From JBEHWX01 sp048498995 (GTDB lineage Bacteria > Bacteroidota > Ignavibacteria > OLB7): a stretch of 29,801 nt of DNA. Shown piece after piece: positions 7,575 through 15,544 of this stretch. Position numbers and translations under genes: made by a program. The notes beneath the pieces were generated by a model that saw only the letters and a list, made by a program, of their open reading frames with translations, had not been told where the DNA came from and ran no database searches. Numbering within the stretch: the stretch's first letter is position 1; every line of letters begins with the position of its first letter. Location: NCBI GenBank assembly GCA_048498995.1, contig JBEHWX010000073.1, positions 1 through 29,801 of the forward strand, read 5' to 3'.

Positions 7575-9394
7575 TGCCGGATATCGAGCTTCCCCCCGCC
7601 ATGCGCCGCAGGAGCGTTCAGCCCCTTCCGCCGATGATCCATGCCCCGACCGCCCCCGGCGCCTACGACATCTACCCGGCCTTCCCGGCCGGCCCCGGCA
7701 TCATCGGCGCCGGCCACGGTTCGCTGGCCGAACGGATCGCCGGGCTTCCCAGCGTCGTGATCGACGGCTACGTCGGCGTCTTCTGGGATATCCTCCGCGG
7801 CGAGCTCACCACGGCGCTCGAGGCCGCCGGCCACGCCCCGACCTGGATCGACGTGTCGGAGGCGCTCCGCCCCGCCGACGAGATCGAGCGGCTCGTGGCC
7901 CCCTTCCTCGGTGGGGACGATCCCCTCTGGGGCACACGCTTCACCGGCACCCTGGCCGACTTCTTCGACCCGGAGAAGCTCGCCGCGCTGGCCGGCCGCG
8001 CCGCCGAGGGGCCGACCATCTTCCATGGCGTCGGCGCCTCGCTCGTCCCGGTCGACCGGCACCTGATCTACGTGGATCTGCCGAAGAACGAGATCCAGTA
8101 CCGCTCCCGCGCCGGCTCGATCGCGAACCTCGGCCGCGATGCCGGCGCCCCTCCCAAGGAGATGTACAAGCGCTTCTACTTCGTCGACTGGGTCGCCCTG
8201 AACCGGCGCAAGGAGGAGATCCTCCCCGTGATCGACACGATCGTCGACGGCCAGCACCCGGAGGATCCGCGCTGGATGGATGGGGGGGACCTGCGGAGCA
8301 CGCTGGCGCGGATGAGCCGCTCCTGGTTCCGCGTCCGCCCCTGGTTCGAGCCGGGCCCCTGGGGAGGGCGCTGGATCAAGGAGCATATCCAGCAGGTCTC
8401 CCCGGAGCCGGCCAACTATGCCTGGTCGTTCGAGATGATCGCGCCGGAGAACGGCCTGATGCTCGAAAGCGACGGACGGCTGCTGGAGATCTCCTTCGAT
8501 CTGCTCATGTACGCCGAATCGGCCAGCGTGCTCGGCGCGGCCGCCCCCCGCTTCGGCGCCGAGTTCCCGATCCGCTTCGACTTCCTCGACACCTACTCCG
8601 GCGGCAACCTCTCGGTGCAGTGCCATCCCCGTCCGGAGTATATCCGGCGCGAGTTCGGCGAGAGCTTCACGCAGGACGAGACCTATTACATCCTCGACTG
8701 CGAGCCGGGGGCGAGCGTCTATCTCGGATTCCGGGAGGATATCGATCCGGAGCGCTTCCGCGCCGAGCTCGAGCGGAGCTTCCGGGAGGGGACGCCGGTG
8801 GCGATCGAGGAGTTCGTGAACGTGGAGCCGGCCGAGAAGCACCGGCTCTACCTGATTCCGAACGGCACCATCCACTGCTCCGGCGTCGACAACCTGGTGC
8901 TGGAGATCAGCGCCACCCCCTACATCTTCACCTTCAAGATGTACGACTGGATGCGGCTCGATCTGGACGGCACGCCCCGTCCGCTGAACATCCGCCGCGC
9001 CTTCGAGAACCTTTACTTCGACCGGAAGGGGGCGAGCGTCCGCGCCGAGCTCGTCTCCCATCCCCGGACGATCGCCGAGGGGAGCGACTGGCGGATCGTC
9101 CATCTGCCGACGCACCCGGAGCATTTCTACGACGTGCACCGCTACGAGCTCGCGACCAGCGTGGAGGGGAACACCCGGGAGAACGGCCAGGCCGGCGCCT
9201 GCCACGTGATGAGCCTGGTGGAGGGGAGCTCGGTGCTGCTGGAGACCGCCGACGGCGCGCGCCAGCGCTTCAACTACGCCGAGACGTTCGTGGTGCCGGC
9301 CGCCGCCGGACGGTACCGTATCATCAACGAGGGCACCGGACGCGCCATGGTGGTGAAGGCGTTCGTCAAGCCGGATCACGCGGTGAAGGGGTGA
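7571..9394 (+). CDS. Class I mannose-6-phosphate isomerase fused to a kinase-like N-terminal domain
   Basis: This protein has 607 residues; classical ManA has about 390. The C-terminal part (about 260-607) is a class I phosphomannose isomerase: WGGRWIKE (264-271), the metal-binding VQCHP (Q350, H352), DETYYIL (E370), a GASVYLGF strand and GTIHCSG (H435). The N-terminal part (about 50-225) reads like a uridine-kinase/P-loop fold (SVVIDGYVGVFWD, TWIDV, then a KRFYFVDW segment), but the Walker A lysine is absent, so phosphotransfer is unlikely. This kinase-like plus isomerase layout has the look of an established family, not a chance fusion. The start overlaps the previous stop by 4 bp (ATGA), so the two isomerases are probably co-translated. 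Expected reaction: fructose-6-P to mannose-6-P. A start two codons on (7574) is equally possible. Confidence 0.85.
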   Translation: MMPDIELPPAMRRRSVQPLPPMIHAPTAPGAYDIYPAFPAGPGIIGAGHGSLAERIAGLPSVVIDGYVGVFWDILRGELTTALEAAGHAPTWIDVSEALRPADEIERLVAPFLGGDDPLWGTRFTGTLADFFDPEKLAALAGRAAEGPTIFHGVGASLVPVDRHLIYVDLPKNEIQYRSRAGSIANLGRDAGAPPKEMYKRFYFVDWVALNRRKEEILPVIDTIVDGQHPEDPRWMDGGDLRSTLARMSRSWFRVRPWFEPGPWGGRWIKEHIQQVSPEPANYAWSFEMIAPENGLMLESDGRLLEISFDLLMYAESASVLGAAAPRFGAEFPIRFDFLDTYSGGNLSVQCHPRPEYIRREFGESFTQDETYYILDCEPGASVYLGFREDIDPERFRAELERSFREGTPVAIEEFVNVEPAEKHRLYLIPNGTIHCSGVDNLVLEISATPYIFTFKMYDWMRLDLDGTPRPLNIRRAFENLYFDRKGASVRAELVSHPRTIAEGSDWRIVHLPTHPEHFYDVHRYELATSVEGNTRENGQAGACHVMSLVEGSSVLLETADGARQRFNYAETFVVPAAAGRYRIINEGTGRAMVVKAFVKPDHAVKG

Positions 9395-9425
9395 TCCGCC
9401 GGGGCGATCGACGGAGGGCGGGGGG

Positions 9426-10532
9426 ATGGCAGGAAGATTGACGGCACTAGCTCCGGAGCTTCCGGCTTTCGGCCTCCGGCGCACGACACGCGCCGGCCGG
9501 CCACGGGCATTCGAATCAGGAGTCGACAACGCATTGAGCAATCCATTCGGCATCAACACGATCGGCCACGGCTTTCAGCTCCGCGATCCGGTCGTCCAGT
9601 TCGACACGATCGCCGGACGGGGTCCGGCGATCATCAGCCACGCCCATTCCGACCATACCGCCGAGGACAAGCGGATGCCGGTGTTCGCCACGCCGGCGAC
9701 CGCCGATCTGCTCCGCGCGCGCGGCCACGTCGGGGAGATCGTCAGGATGCCCTACGACGAGTGGCGTGAGTTCCCCGGCTGGCGGGTGAAGCTCCTGCCG
9801 GCCGGGCATATCCTCGGCAGCGCGCAGATCCTGGTGGAGCGCGCCGACGGGCTCCGCCTCCTCTACACCGGCGACATCAAGACGCGGCGGGGACGGACGG
9901 CCGAGCCGGCCCGGTTCGACGTGGCCGACGACCTGATCATGGAGTGCACGTTCGGGCTCCCGATGTTCCGCTTCCCAGATGAGGAGGAGGTGGCCGCGCG
10001 GATGGTGGCCTTCGCGCGCGAGTGCCTCGAGCGGGACGAGATACCGGTGTTCCTCGGCTACTCCCTCGGCAAGGGGCAGGAGATCATGAGCATCCTTGCC
10101 GAGGCGGGGATTCCGATGCTGATCCACCAGTCGATGCTCCAGATCACCGACGTCTATCGCCGCCACGGCTACGACTTCGGCGACGTGGAGCGGCTCTCGG
10201 CCATCCGCTACCGACAGAAGCGCGCCTGGGTGATCCCCCCGCACATGCGCCCCCACGTGGCCGACCCGCTGCCGAACGCGCGGATCTGCTACGTGAGCGG
10301 CTGGGCGCTGATCGAATCGCGACGCGAGAGCATCGGCGCCACCCTGATGGCCCCACTGAGCGACCACGCCGACTACTATGATCTGTTCGACATCGTCAGC
10401 GCCGTGACCCCCCGCAGGGTCTGGACCATCCATGGCCCGAACACCGACCTGTTCGCGCTGGACGTTGCCCGACGCTTCGACGTCCAGGCCCACGCGCTGG
10501 CCAACTACCTGCTGGACGAGGACGAGGCGTGA
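9426..10532 (+). CDS. MBL/beta-CASP exonuclease of the ligase-associated type
   Basis: This 368-aa protein belongs to the YSH1/COG1236 metallo-beta-lactamase nucleases, and best resembles the ligase-associated DNA exonuclease group. The metal motifs are intact: HAHSDH (72-77), PAGHILGSAQ (125-134), YTGD (147-150), MECTFGLP (172-179), LSDHADY (311-317) and IHG (335-337). A beta-CASP-like insertion lies between about 180 and 300 (GYSLGKGQE, then SGWALIESRR). It would act as a two-zinc 5' or 3' exonuclease on DNA, or possibly RNA. GGAGG lies 8 bp before the ATG and supports this start, although the first 38 residues are low-complexity and a TTG start near residue 37 is possible. The ligase homologue lies 0.8 kb downstream on the same strand. 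That arrangement recalls known nuclease-ligase cassettes, but no Lhr-type helicase is seen in this window. Confidence 0.82.
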   Translation: MAGRLTALAPELPAFGLRRTTRAGRPRAFESGVDNALSNPFGINTIGHGFQLRDPVVQFDTIAGRGPAIISHAHSDHTAEDKRMPVFATPATADLLRARGHVGEIVRMPYDEWREFPGWRVKLLPAGHILGSAQILVERADGLRLLYTGDIKTRRGRTAEPARFDVADDLIMECTFGLPMFRFPDEEEVAARMVAFARECLERDEIPVFLGYSLGKGQEIMSILAEAGIPMLIHQSMLQITDVYRRHGYDFGDVERLSAIRYRQKRAWVIPPHMRPHVADPLPNARICYVSGWALIESRRESIGATLMAPLSDHADYYDLFDIVSAVTPRRVWTIHGPNTDLFALDVARRFDVQAHALANYLLDEDEA

Positions 10533-10623
10533 TCCGGCCGGACGCGAACGAGTGGCGCGTAAGCGAGTGAGCGCGTGAACGCGATCGACCGGACAACGGT
10601 CGGGACGATCGGGACATTTTCCG

Positions 10624-10631
10624 TATCCTCG
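10624..10631 (+). promoter_or_regulatory. Candidate -7 box upstream of the TPM-domain gene
   Basis: TATCCTCG followed by CGG resembles the TATATTCG box seen at better-supported sites in this window. It lies 39 bp before the ATG at 10671, in a 138-bp gap. No clear TTG element is found 17-21 bp upstream, so support is weak. Confidence 0.3.
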
Positions 10632-10670
10632 CGGCGGAGTCTCAACATTCATCGTATCTGTGAGCGCATC

Positions 10671-11336
10671 ATGGTGAGCGATCCGACAAGACTCTTCTCC
10701 AGCGCCGATCTCGAGCGGATCTCCGAGGCGGTGCGGAAGGCCGAAAGCGGCATCTCCGGCGAGATCGTGCCGTACGTGGTGGCCGAGAGCGATCACTATC
10801 CCGAGGCCGGCTCGCGCGGCGCGGCGATCCTCGGCGGACTGGCGATCCTGATCCTCGGCGCGCTGCCGCTGGTCAACCATATCTGGCCCTCCTTCGGCGT
10901 CACCACGGTCGCCCTGGCCGGGCTTGCCGCCGGGCTCGTCGGATGGCTGGTCGGCACCTACGTGACGCCGGCGCGGCGTCTGCTGGCCGGACGCGCCACG
11001 ATCCTCCGCCGCGTGGCCGCGCGCGCCGCCGAGGCGTTCGTGGCCGAGGAGGTGTTCAACACCCGCGAGCGGACCGGTATCCTGATCTTTCTCAGCGTGA
11101 TGGAGCGCCGCGTGGTGGTGCTCGGCGACGCCGGCATCCACGGCAGGATCGCCGGCACCGAGTGGGACGATCTGATCGGCATCGTCGTCGAGGGCATCCG
11201 CTCCGGACGCCCGGCCGACGGACTGATCCGCGCCATCGGCGAGTCCGCCGCGCTCCTGCTCCGCCACGGCTTCACCATTGCCCCGGACGATCGCAACGAG
11301 CTCGGCGACACGCTTCGCTTCGGCGACGTCCGCTGA
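10671..11336 (+). CDS. TPM-domain membrane protein (COG3762-like)
   Basis: This 221-aa protein begins with the first half of a TPM domain (DUF477): SSADLERISEAVRKAESGISGEIVPYVV (approximately 10-37). Two transmembrane segments follow (about 50-70 and 76-98). The rest of the TPM-like domain (about 110-215) contains FNTRERTGILIFLSVMERRVVVLGD and IHGRI. This split layout is that of COG3762 predicted membrane proteins. TPM domains occur in photosystem-repair phosphatase-like proteins and in proteins of unknown envelope function; no specific activity can be assigned here. The start at 10671 was chosen because the upstream in-frame extension is unlike the family. It sits between the exonuclease and the ligase homologue, but with a 138-bp gap before it and its own possible promoter, so functional linkage is unproven. 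Confidence 0.78.
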   Translation: MVSDPTRLFSSADLERISEAVRKAESGISGEIVPYVVAESDHYPEAGSRGAAILGGLAILILGALPLVNHIWPSFGVTTVALAGLAAGLVGWLVGTYVTPARRLLAGRATILRRVAARAAEAFVAEEVFNTRERTGILIFLSVMERRVVVLGDAGIHGRIAGTEWDDLIGIVVEGIRSGRPADGLIRAIGESAALLLRHGFTIAPDDRNELGDTLRFGDVR

Positions 11337-11358
11337 CCCCCGACCGGATCGACACGGC

Positions 11359-13161
11359 ATGATCGACGCTCCCTCCATCCCCTTTCTCCAGGTCGCGCGC
11401 GCGCTCGCGACCATCACCGCTTCGCTCTCCCCTCACGATGCCGTCGCCTCCCTGGCCGGGCTCCTCCGGAGCATCGACCGGGAGGAGGATCTCTACGCGG
11501 TCACCGTCTGGCTTGTGCATGGCCCGCTGCCGCCGCACGACCCGCGCCGGCTGGCGATCGGCGGCTCGCTGATCCGCCAGGCCTACGCCCTCTATGCCGC
11601 CGATGCATCCGCCGATCCCGACTCGCTGGACCACGCGCTGTTCCAAGCCTCGCGGAGCATGGCCGGCGGAACCGCCCCGGCCGTGATGCTGCTGGTGGCC
11701 GCGCGCCGCCGCGCCGGCCTGGACGATGCCCGGAGCGAGGGGCTGAGCGTGGCGCAGACCGCCGCCATCTACGACCAACTGGCCGCCGCGCGCGGCACGC
11801 CCCCGAAGATCGAGATGCTGGCCGAGACCTGGCGGATGATGGGAGATGAGGAGATCGGACTCTTCCTGGCGATCCTCGACCGGACCGGCGGCGGCGGGGT
11901 GCTGCCGGCGTCGCTGGTCGAGCTGGCGATCGCCACGGCGTTCGATGCCGACGCCGAGAGCGTGCGCTACGCCGCGATGATCGAGGGGGATGCCGGACGG
12001 GCCGCGCTCCGCGCGCGCGACGCGAAGCTGGAGCTGGCCGAGATCCTTCCGTTCCAGCCGATCGAGCCGATGCTCCCCTCCCCCCTCGACCGGGATATCG
12101 ACCTGATCGACGGCGAGGAGCGATTCCTCCCCGATCCTCGGATCGACATCGCCGACTACGTGGCCGAGGACCGGCTGGAGGGGATCCGCGCGCAGGCGCA
12201 CATCCGGATCGACCGGGACGCGCCCCGCGTGGCGATCGTCGCGCGCGACGGCTCCGACCTGACCGTCAGCTTCCCGGACGCCGCCATGGAGCTGGCCGGG
12301 CTTCCGCACGGCACCGTGCTCGACGGCCTCCTGATGGCGCTCGACGCCGACGGCGCGCCGGCCCACGGCGATCTGCTCCGCGCCCGCCTGGGAGCGCGCC
12401 GTGTCCCCCCCGAGCTCATCGCCGAGCACCCGGCGATCTTCCTTCCGTTCGATCTTCTCGTGCTCGATGACCGGCCGCTGCTCGGCGAGCCGCTTGAGCG
12501 GCGACGCGAGCTGCTGGAGGAGCTGGCCGCGCGATACCGGATGCCGCTGCCGGAGCAGCGCCCCGTGGGGGACTGGGACGATGTGGAGCGGGAATATCTC
12601 CGCGCCCGCGCGCGCGGCAACGACGGGATCATCCTGAAGCGGCGGCTCGGCGGCTACGAATACGGCCGACGCGGCACCGGCTGGCTCGAGGGAAGAAAGG
12701 AATCGGGAGCGCTCGCGGCGGTGATCCGCTACGTCAACGGCGAGGAAGGGCGCCGCGGCCCGATCACCGGCTATACCTTCGGCGTCTGGCTGCGGGACGA
12801 CCGCGGCGAGCGCCTGGTGAACATCGGCCGCGGAAGCCAGGCCTACATCGGCGCCGGGCTCGACGAGCTCGACCGTCGGCTCCGTCCGCTCCTCGGCAAG
12901 CGCTTCGGCACCACCTACGAAGTTCCTCCGGCCATCGTCTGCGAGATCGTCTACGACGCCATCGAGCGGAGCCCGCGCACCGAGGCCGGATTCACGCTCC
13001 GCGCGCCGAGAATCAGACGCGTCCTCTGGGAGCTCGATCCGCCGGCCGCGGCCTCCGTCCGGGAGGTGGAAACGCGCTACGAGGTGGGCCTCCGCCCCGG
13101 CGAGGCTGACCAGGGACGCGGGATCGCCATCCCTCCTCAACGGGACGACCGGTCGCTGTGA
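11359..13161 (+). CDS. Catalytically degenerate ATP-dependent DNA ligase homologue
   Basis: This 600-aa protein has the full archaeal/LigB-like ligase layout: an N-terminal DNA-binding domain (about 5-225, with RLAIGGSLI), the PFQPIEPML linker (231-239), a nucleotidyltransferase domain (about 255-460) and an OB domain (about 465-575, with GYTFGVW and the APRIRR end). The scaffold is recognisable but the chemistry is lost. Motif I reads E-D-R-L-E-G-I-R, with R272 replacing the AMP-accepting lysine and E274 replacing aspartate. Motif Ia SRR is ARD (295-297). Motif III LDGE is LDGL (321-324). Motif IV EG is DG (422-423). Motif V WLKLK is WLEGR (442-446). The motif VI lysine is gone. There are no stops or frameshifts and codon use matches the neighbours, so the gene appears to be maintained. 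It may be a DNA-binding scaffold or regulator for the nuclease at 9426. The start at 11359 lies 22 bp after the TPM gene; an upstream start would overlap that gene. Confidence 0.8.
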   Translation: MIDAPSIPFLQVARALATITASLSPHDAVASLAGLLRSIDREEDLYAVTVWLVHGPLPPHDPRRLAIGGSLIRQAYALYAADASADPDSLDHALFQASRSMAGGTAPAVMLLVAARRRAGLDDARSEGLSVAQTAAIYDQLAAARGTPPKIEMLAETWRMMGDEEIGLFLAILDRTGGGGVLPASLVELAIATAFDADAESVRYAAMIEGDAGRAALRARDAKLELAEILPFQPIEPMLPSPLDRDIDLIDGEERFLPDPRIDIADYVAEDRLEGIRAQAHIRIDRDAPRVAIVARDGSDLTVSFPDAAMELAGLPHGTVLDGLLMALDADGAPAHGDLLRARLGARRVPPELIAEHPAIFLPFDLLVLDDRPLLGEPLERRRELLEELAARYRMPLPEQRPVGDWDDVEREYLRARARGNDGIILKRRLGGYEYGRRGTGWLEGRKESGALAAVIRYVNGEEGRRGPITGYTFGVWLRDDRGERLVNIGRGSQAYIGAGLDELDRRLRPLLGKRFGTTYEVPPAIVCEIVYDAIERSPRTEAGFTLRAPRIRRVLWELDPPAAASVREVETRYEVGLRPGEADQGRGIAIPPQRDDRSL

Positions 13162-13230
13162 TCGCACATCGCGCGCGTCGCGCACGGCACGGGCGGCTCG
13201 CATCGGCGCGGGAGGAATCGGCGGTCTGGT

Positions 13231-13238
13231 TATCTTCG
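13231..13238 (+). promoter_or_regulatory. Candidate -7 box upstream of fabI
   Basis: TATCTTCG followed by CGCC closely matches the -7 box at 23012-23019 (TATATTCG then CGCC). It lies 55 bp before the ATG at 13294, in a 132-bp gap. No TTG is seen at the expected distance upstream. Confidence 0.4.
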
Positions 13239-13293
13239 CGCCGTCGGCCGCCGGCCGGCAGAGCAAGTATCATCAACGCTAGCCGGATTCATC

Positions 13294-14196
13294 ATGTCGG
13301 AATCTACCTCGTACGGTCTGCTGAAAGGAAAGAAGGGCATCGTCTTCGGTCCGCTCGACGACTCCAGCATCGGATGGCACATCGCGAAGGCGGCCTACCG
13401 TGAAGGGGCGCAGCTTGCGATCTCGAACGTCGCCGTGGCGATGCGGATCGGCAAGGTCCTCGATCTGGCCAAGGAGTGCGGCGACGCGCCGGTGGTGGTC
13501 TGCGACGCCACCAACAACGAGGATGTCGATCGCGCCTTCGTGGAGCTGAAGGAGAAGCTCGGACCGGTGGACTTCATCGTTCACTCGATCGGCATGTCGC
13601 AGAACATCAGGAAGGGCCTCCCCTACGAGGATCTGAATTACGACTGGTACCTGAAGACGCTCGACGTCTCGGCCATCTCGCTCCATCGCATTTTGACCTC
13701 CGCGCTGAAGAACGACGCGATCAACGACGGCGCGAGCATCGTGGCACTCACCTACATCGCCGCCCAGCGGAACTACTCCACCTACGGCGACATGGGCGAT
13801 GCCAAGGCGCTGCTGGAGTCGATCGTCCGGAGCTACGGCACGCGCCTCGGCCCGCGCGGCATCCGGATCAACACGGTCTCGCAGAGCCCGACCTGGACCC
13901 GCGCCGGCAGCGGCATCGACAACTTCGAGAAGATGTTCACCTTCGCCGATCACCTCTCCCCGCTCGGCAACGCGACCGCGCAGGAGTGCGGCGATTACGT
14001 GGCCACGCTCCTGAGCGATCTGACCAGGAAGGTCACGATGCAGAACCTCTATCACGACGGCGGCTACAGCGCGATGGGGCTCTCGATCCCGATGCTCGAT
14101 CTGTTCTACCGCGCGCTGCAGAACGAGGAGATGACCCGCGCCGCCGGCATCACCGGCGGCATCAGGACCGGCGCCCCGGAGGGAACCGCGGCCTGA
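13294..14196 (+). CDS. fabI: Enoyl-[acyl-carrier-protein] reductase, FabI type
   Basis: This 300-aa short-chain dehydrogenase reduces trans-2-enoyl-ACP with NAD(P)H in the last step of fatty-acid elongation. The N-terminal Rossmann segment is the FabI variant (GIVFGPLDDSSIGWHIA, 15-31). Further signatures are a DATN acidic stretch at 71-74, HSIG at 97-100, the catalytic YxxMxxAK with Y164 and K171, and RGIRINTVSQSPTWT, which corresponds to the usual SAGPI(R/K)T loop but is diverged. The C-terminus is slightly longer than in E. coli FabI (262 aa), with an LFYRALQ tail and an Ala/Gly-rich end. The start is supported by the family alignment beginning at SYGLLKGKKG. It probably has its own promoter, and a strong terminator follows. 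Confidence 0.93.
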   Translation: MSESTSYGLLKGKKGIVFGPLDDSSIGWHIAKAAYREGAQLAISNVAVAMRIGKVLDLAKECGDAPVVVCDATNNEDVDRAFVELKEKLGPVDFIVHSIGMSQNIRKGLPYEDLNYDWYLKTLDVSAISLHRILTSALKNDAINDGASIVALTYIAAQRNYSTYGDMGDAKALLESIVRSYGTRLGPRGIRINTVSQSPTWTRAGSGIDNFEKMFTFADHLSPLGNATAQECGDYVATLLSDLTRKVTMQNLYHDGGYSAMGLSIPMLDLFYRALQNEEMTRAAGITGGIRTGAPEGTAA

Positions 14197-14261
14197 GGCC
14201 CGCGCCGGGCCGAAGCCATCGGGCCGGCATCTTCCGAGCGGAACATCCGGACCGGACAACG

Positions 14262-14299
14262 AACGAGGGGACGCCTCCCGCTGGAAGCGTCCCCTCGTT
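14262..14299. terminator. Bidirectional terminator between convergent genes
   Basis: A perfect 13-bp stem (AACGAGGGGACGC paired with 14287-14299) encloses a 12-nt loop. It sits between the convergent ends of fabI (14196) and the minus-strand gene at 14351, and can serve both. Confidence 0.75.
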
Positions 14300-14350
14300 G
14301 CATTTCGATCGATCCGTCGCGCCACCGAAACGGCCCGCGCCGTCGGAGCC

Positions 14351-15166
14351 TTACTGTTGGAACAGGCCCACGAACAGGCCGATGTTCACCGCCAGTCCGT
14401 TCGCGCTCACGTTCGGCACATCCTTGATCACGATGTCGCCGCCGTCGGTCCAGTCCGAGGGGGCCAGCGTCACGGCATAGGTGGCGCCGAGGCGGAGCAT
14501 GAAGAACTGCGTGACGGCATACTCGAAGTTGACCGTCGGCGTCAGCGCGAAATAGCTCCGGGAGATCCGGACGAACTGGTTGTCGCCGAAAACGGAATCG
14601 CCACCGAAGCGGCTGGGGTTGACCAGGTTGCCGAACGACTCCTCCGGCATGCGCGTCTGCCCCACCTCGAGGGTGTGGGAGCCGGCGCCGAGCATCAGCC
14701 CCGGCAGCAGGGTGAAGGCGCGGAAGAGCGGGATGGCGTAATCGACGTGCGCCACGGTGAGCCCGGTACTGAAGCGGATGGTCCGGGAGTACTCGGTCGA
14801 TCCGATCGTGACGTTCTGCGACTTGTACTTGGAGCCTCCCATGCCGTAGACGCCGAGGCGGAGATTCGGGACGAGGCCGATGGCGGTGAAGCCGCCGCCG
14901 CCGTTCATCCAGAGCCCCCCCTTGAAATCGGGCACGTTGAGCTGCTCGGCGATGCCGTTGAGCTCATCCAGCTTGATGAAGCTGTAGGTGCCGATGTAGC
15001 CACCGCCGACACCGATGTAGGGTGGGGTCTCGTCATCGACCGGGATGTCGCTGAAATCGAACTCGTTCCCGTTTCCAGTTCCCCCCTGCGCGCGGGCGAT
15101 GCCGGTGCCGAGGAGGATGAGAGTGACAATAAGGGCGAAACGGCGTAGCAGGTCCTGGATCGTCAT
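14351..15166 (-). CDS. Outer-membrane beta-barrel protein, function unknown
   Basis: This 271-aa protein has a clear signal peptide (RRFALIVTLILLGTGIARA, cleavage before QGG). The rest alternates hydrophobic and polar residues in barrel-like strands rich in Gly and aromatic residues (YIGVGGGYIGTYSF, LGVYGMGGSKY, YFALTPTVNFEYAV, MLRLGATYAVTL), and it ends in ...GLFVGLFQQ. I do not recognise a named family. The start at 15166 was chosen because it places the signal peptide at the N-terminus; the open frame extends 15 codons upstream with charged residues before it. No Shine-Dalgarno is visible, which is common in Bacteroidota. It lies near two other barrel genes (15545, 16703) but is not obviously their paralogue. 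Confidence 0.75.
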   Translation of the reverse strand: MTIQDLLRRFALIVTLILLGTGIARAQGGTGNGNEFDFSDIPVDDETPPYIGVGGGYIGTYSFIKLDELNGIAEQLNVPDFKGGLWMNGGGGFTAIGLVPNLRLGVYGMGGSKYKSQNVTIGSTEYSRTIRFSTGLTVAHVDYAIPLFRAFTLLPGLMLGAGSHTLEVGQTRMPEESFGNLVNPSRFGGDSVFGDNQFVRISRSYFALTPTVNFEYAVTQFFMLRLGATYAVTLAPSDWTDGGDIVIKDVPNVSANGLAVNIGLFVGLFQQ

Positions 15167-15260
15167 AATACGTGCAACATTGATGTACCGGTCCCCCCAC
15201 GATTCCTTCACTTCGCCAGATCAGCAATCAAATTGAGCGCCACTCTTCATCCCCCGTGTT

Positions 15261-15340
15261 CTTCGATGCCGGCATTCTTCCATGCCGGCATGCTTCGATG
15301 TCAAAGCGGGCGTGAAGCCGACGCGGCGTGAAGCCGACGC
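15261..15340. repeat. Two adjacent 16-bp tandem duplications
   Basis: In the 378-bp gap between barrel genes, a 16-bp unit starting CTTCGATGCCGG is repeated with one or two changes (15261-15292). GGCGTGAAGCCGACGC is repeated exactly (15309-15340). The rest of this gap (15167-15544) holds a candidate terminator and no supported gene. Confidence 0.7.
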
Positions 15341-15438
15341 GGGGGCTGGCTCCGGCGCTTCCCGGAGAACGGAGGCGTGGCGCCGTCGATGCCGTCGGAG
15401 GCGACGGGGGCTCCGGCGATGGCGTGGGCAAACGTAAG

Positions 15439-15501
15439 AAAAAAAGCATCCCGCTCCCTCGATAGCGACGAAGCCCCCGCGGGGATCTCCACGGAGGCTT
15501 C
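15439..15501 (-). terminator. Probable terminator of the 15545 barrel gene
   Basis: Reading the minus strand, a 9-bp stem with one wobble pair (15493-15501 with 15470-15478) is followed about 25 nt later by seven T's (15439-15445). The distance between stem and T-run is long for a simple intrinsic terminator. Confidence 0.45.
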
Positions 15502-15544
15502 GGATCGGATCTTCATGCCCGGCGCGTGCCCGGGAGATGCCGCC

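Noticed and set aside
11359..13161. Pseudogene call for the ligase homologue
   Set aside because: The frame is full-length and uninterrupted, with normal codon use and an intact scaffold; only catalytic positions are lost.
7478..13266. Long minus-strand open frames (633-693 codons) opposite the isomerase, exonuclease and ligase genes
   Set aside because: They are shadows in GC-rich DNA; their translations are Arg/Gly/Asp/His-rich without recognisable motifs, and the plus-strand frames are clear family members.
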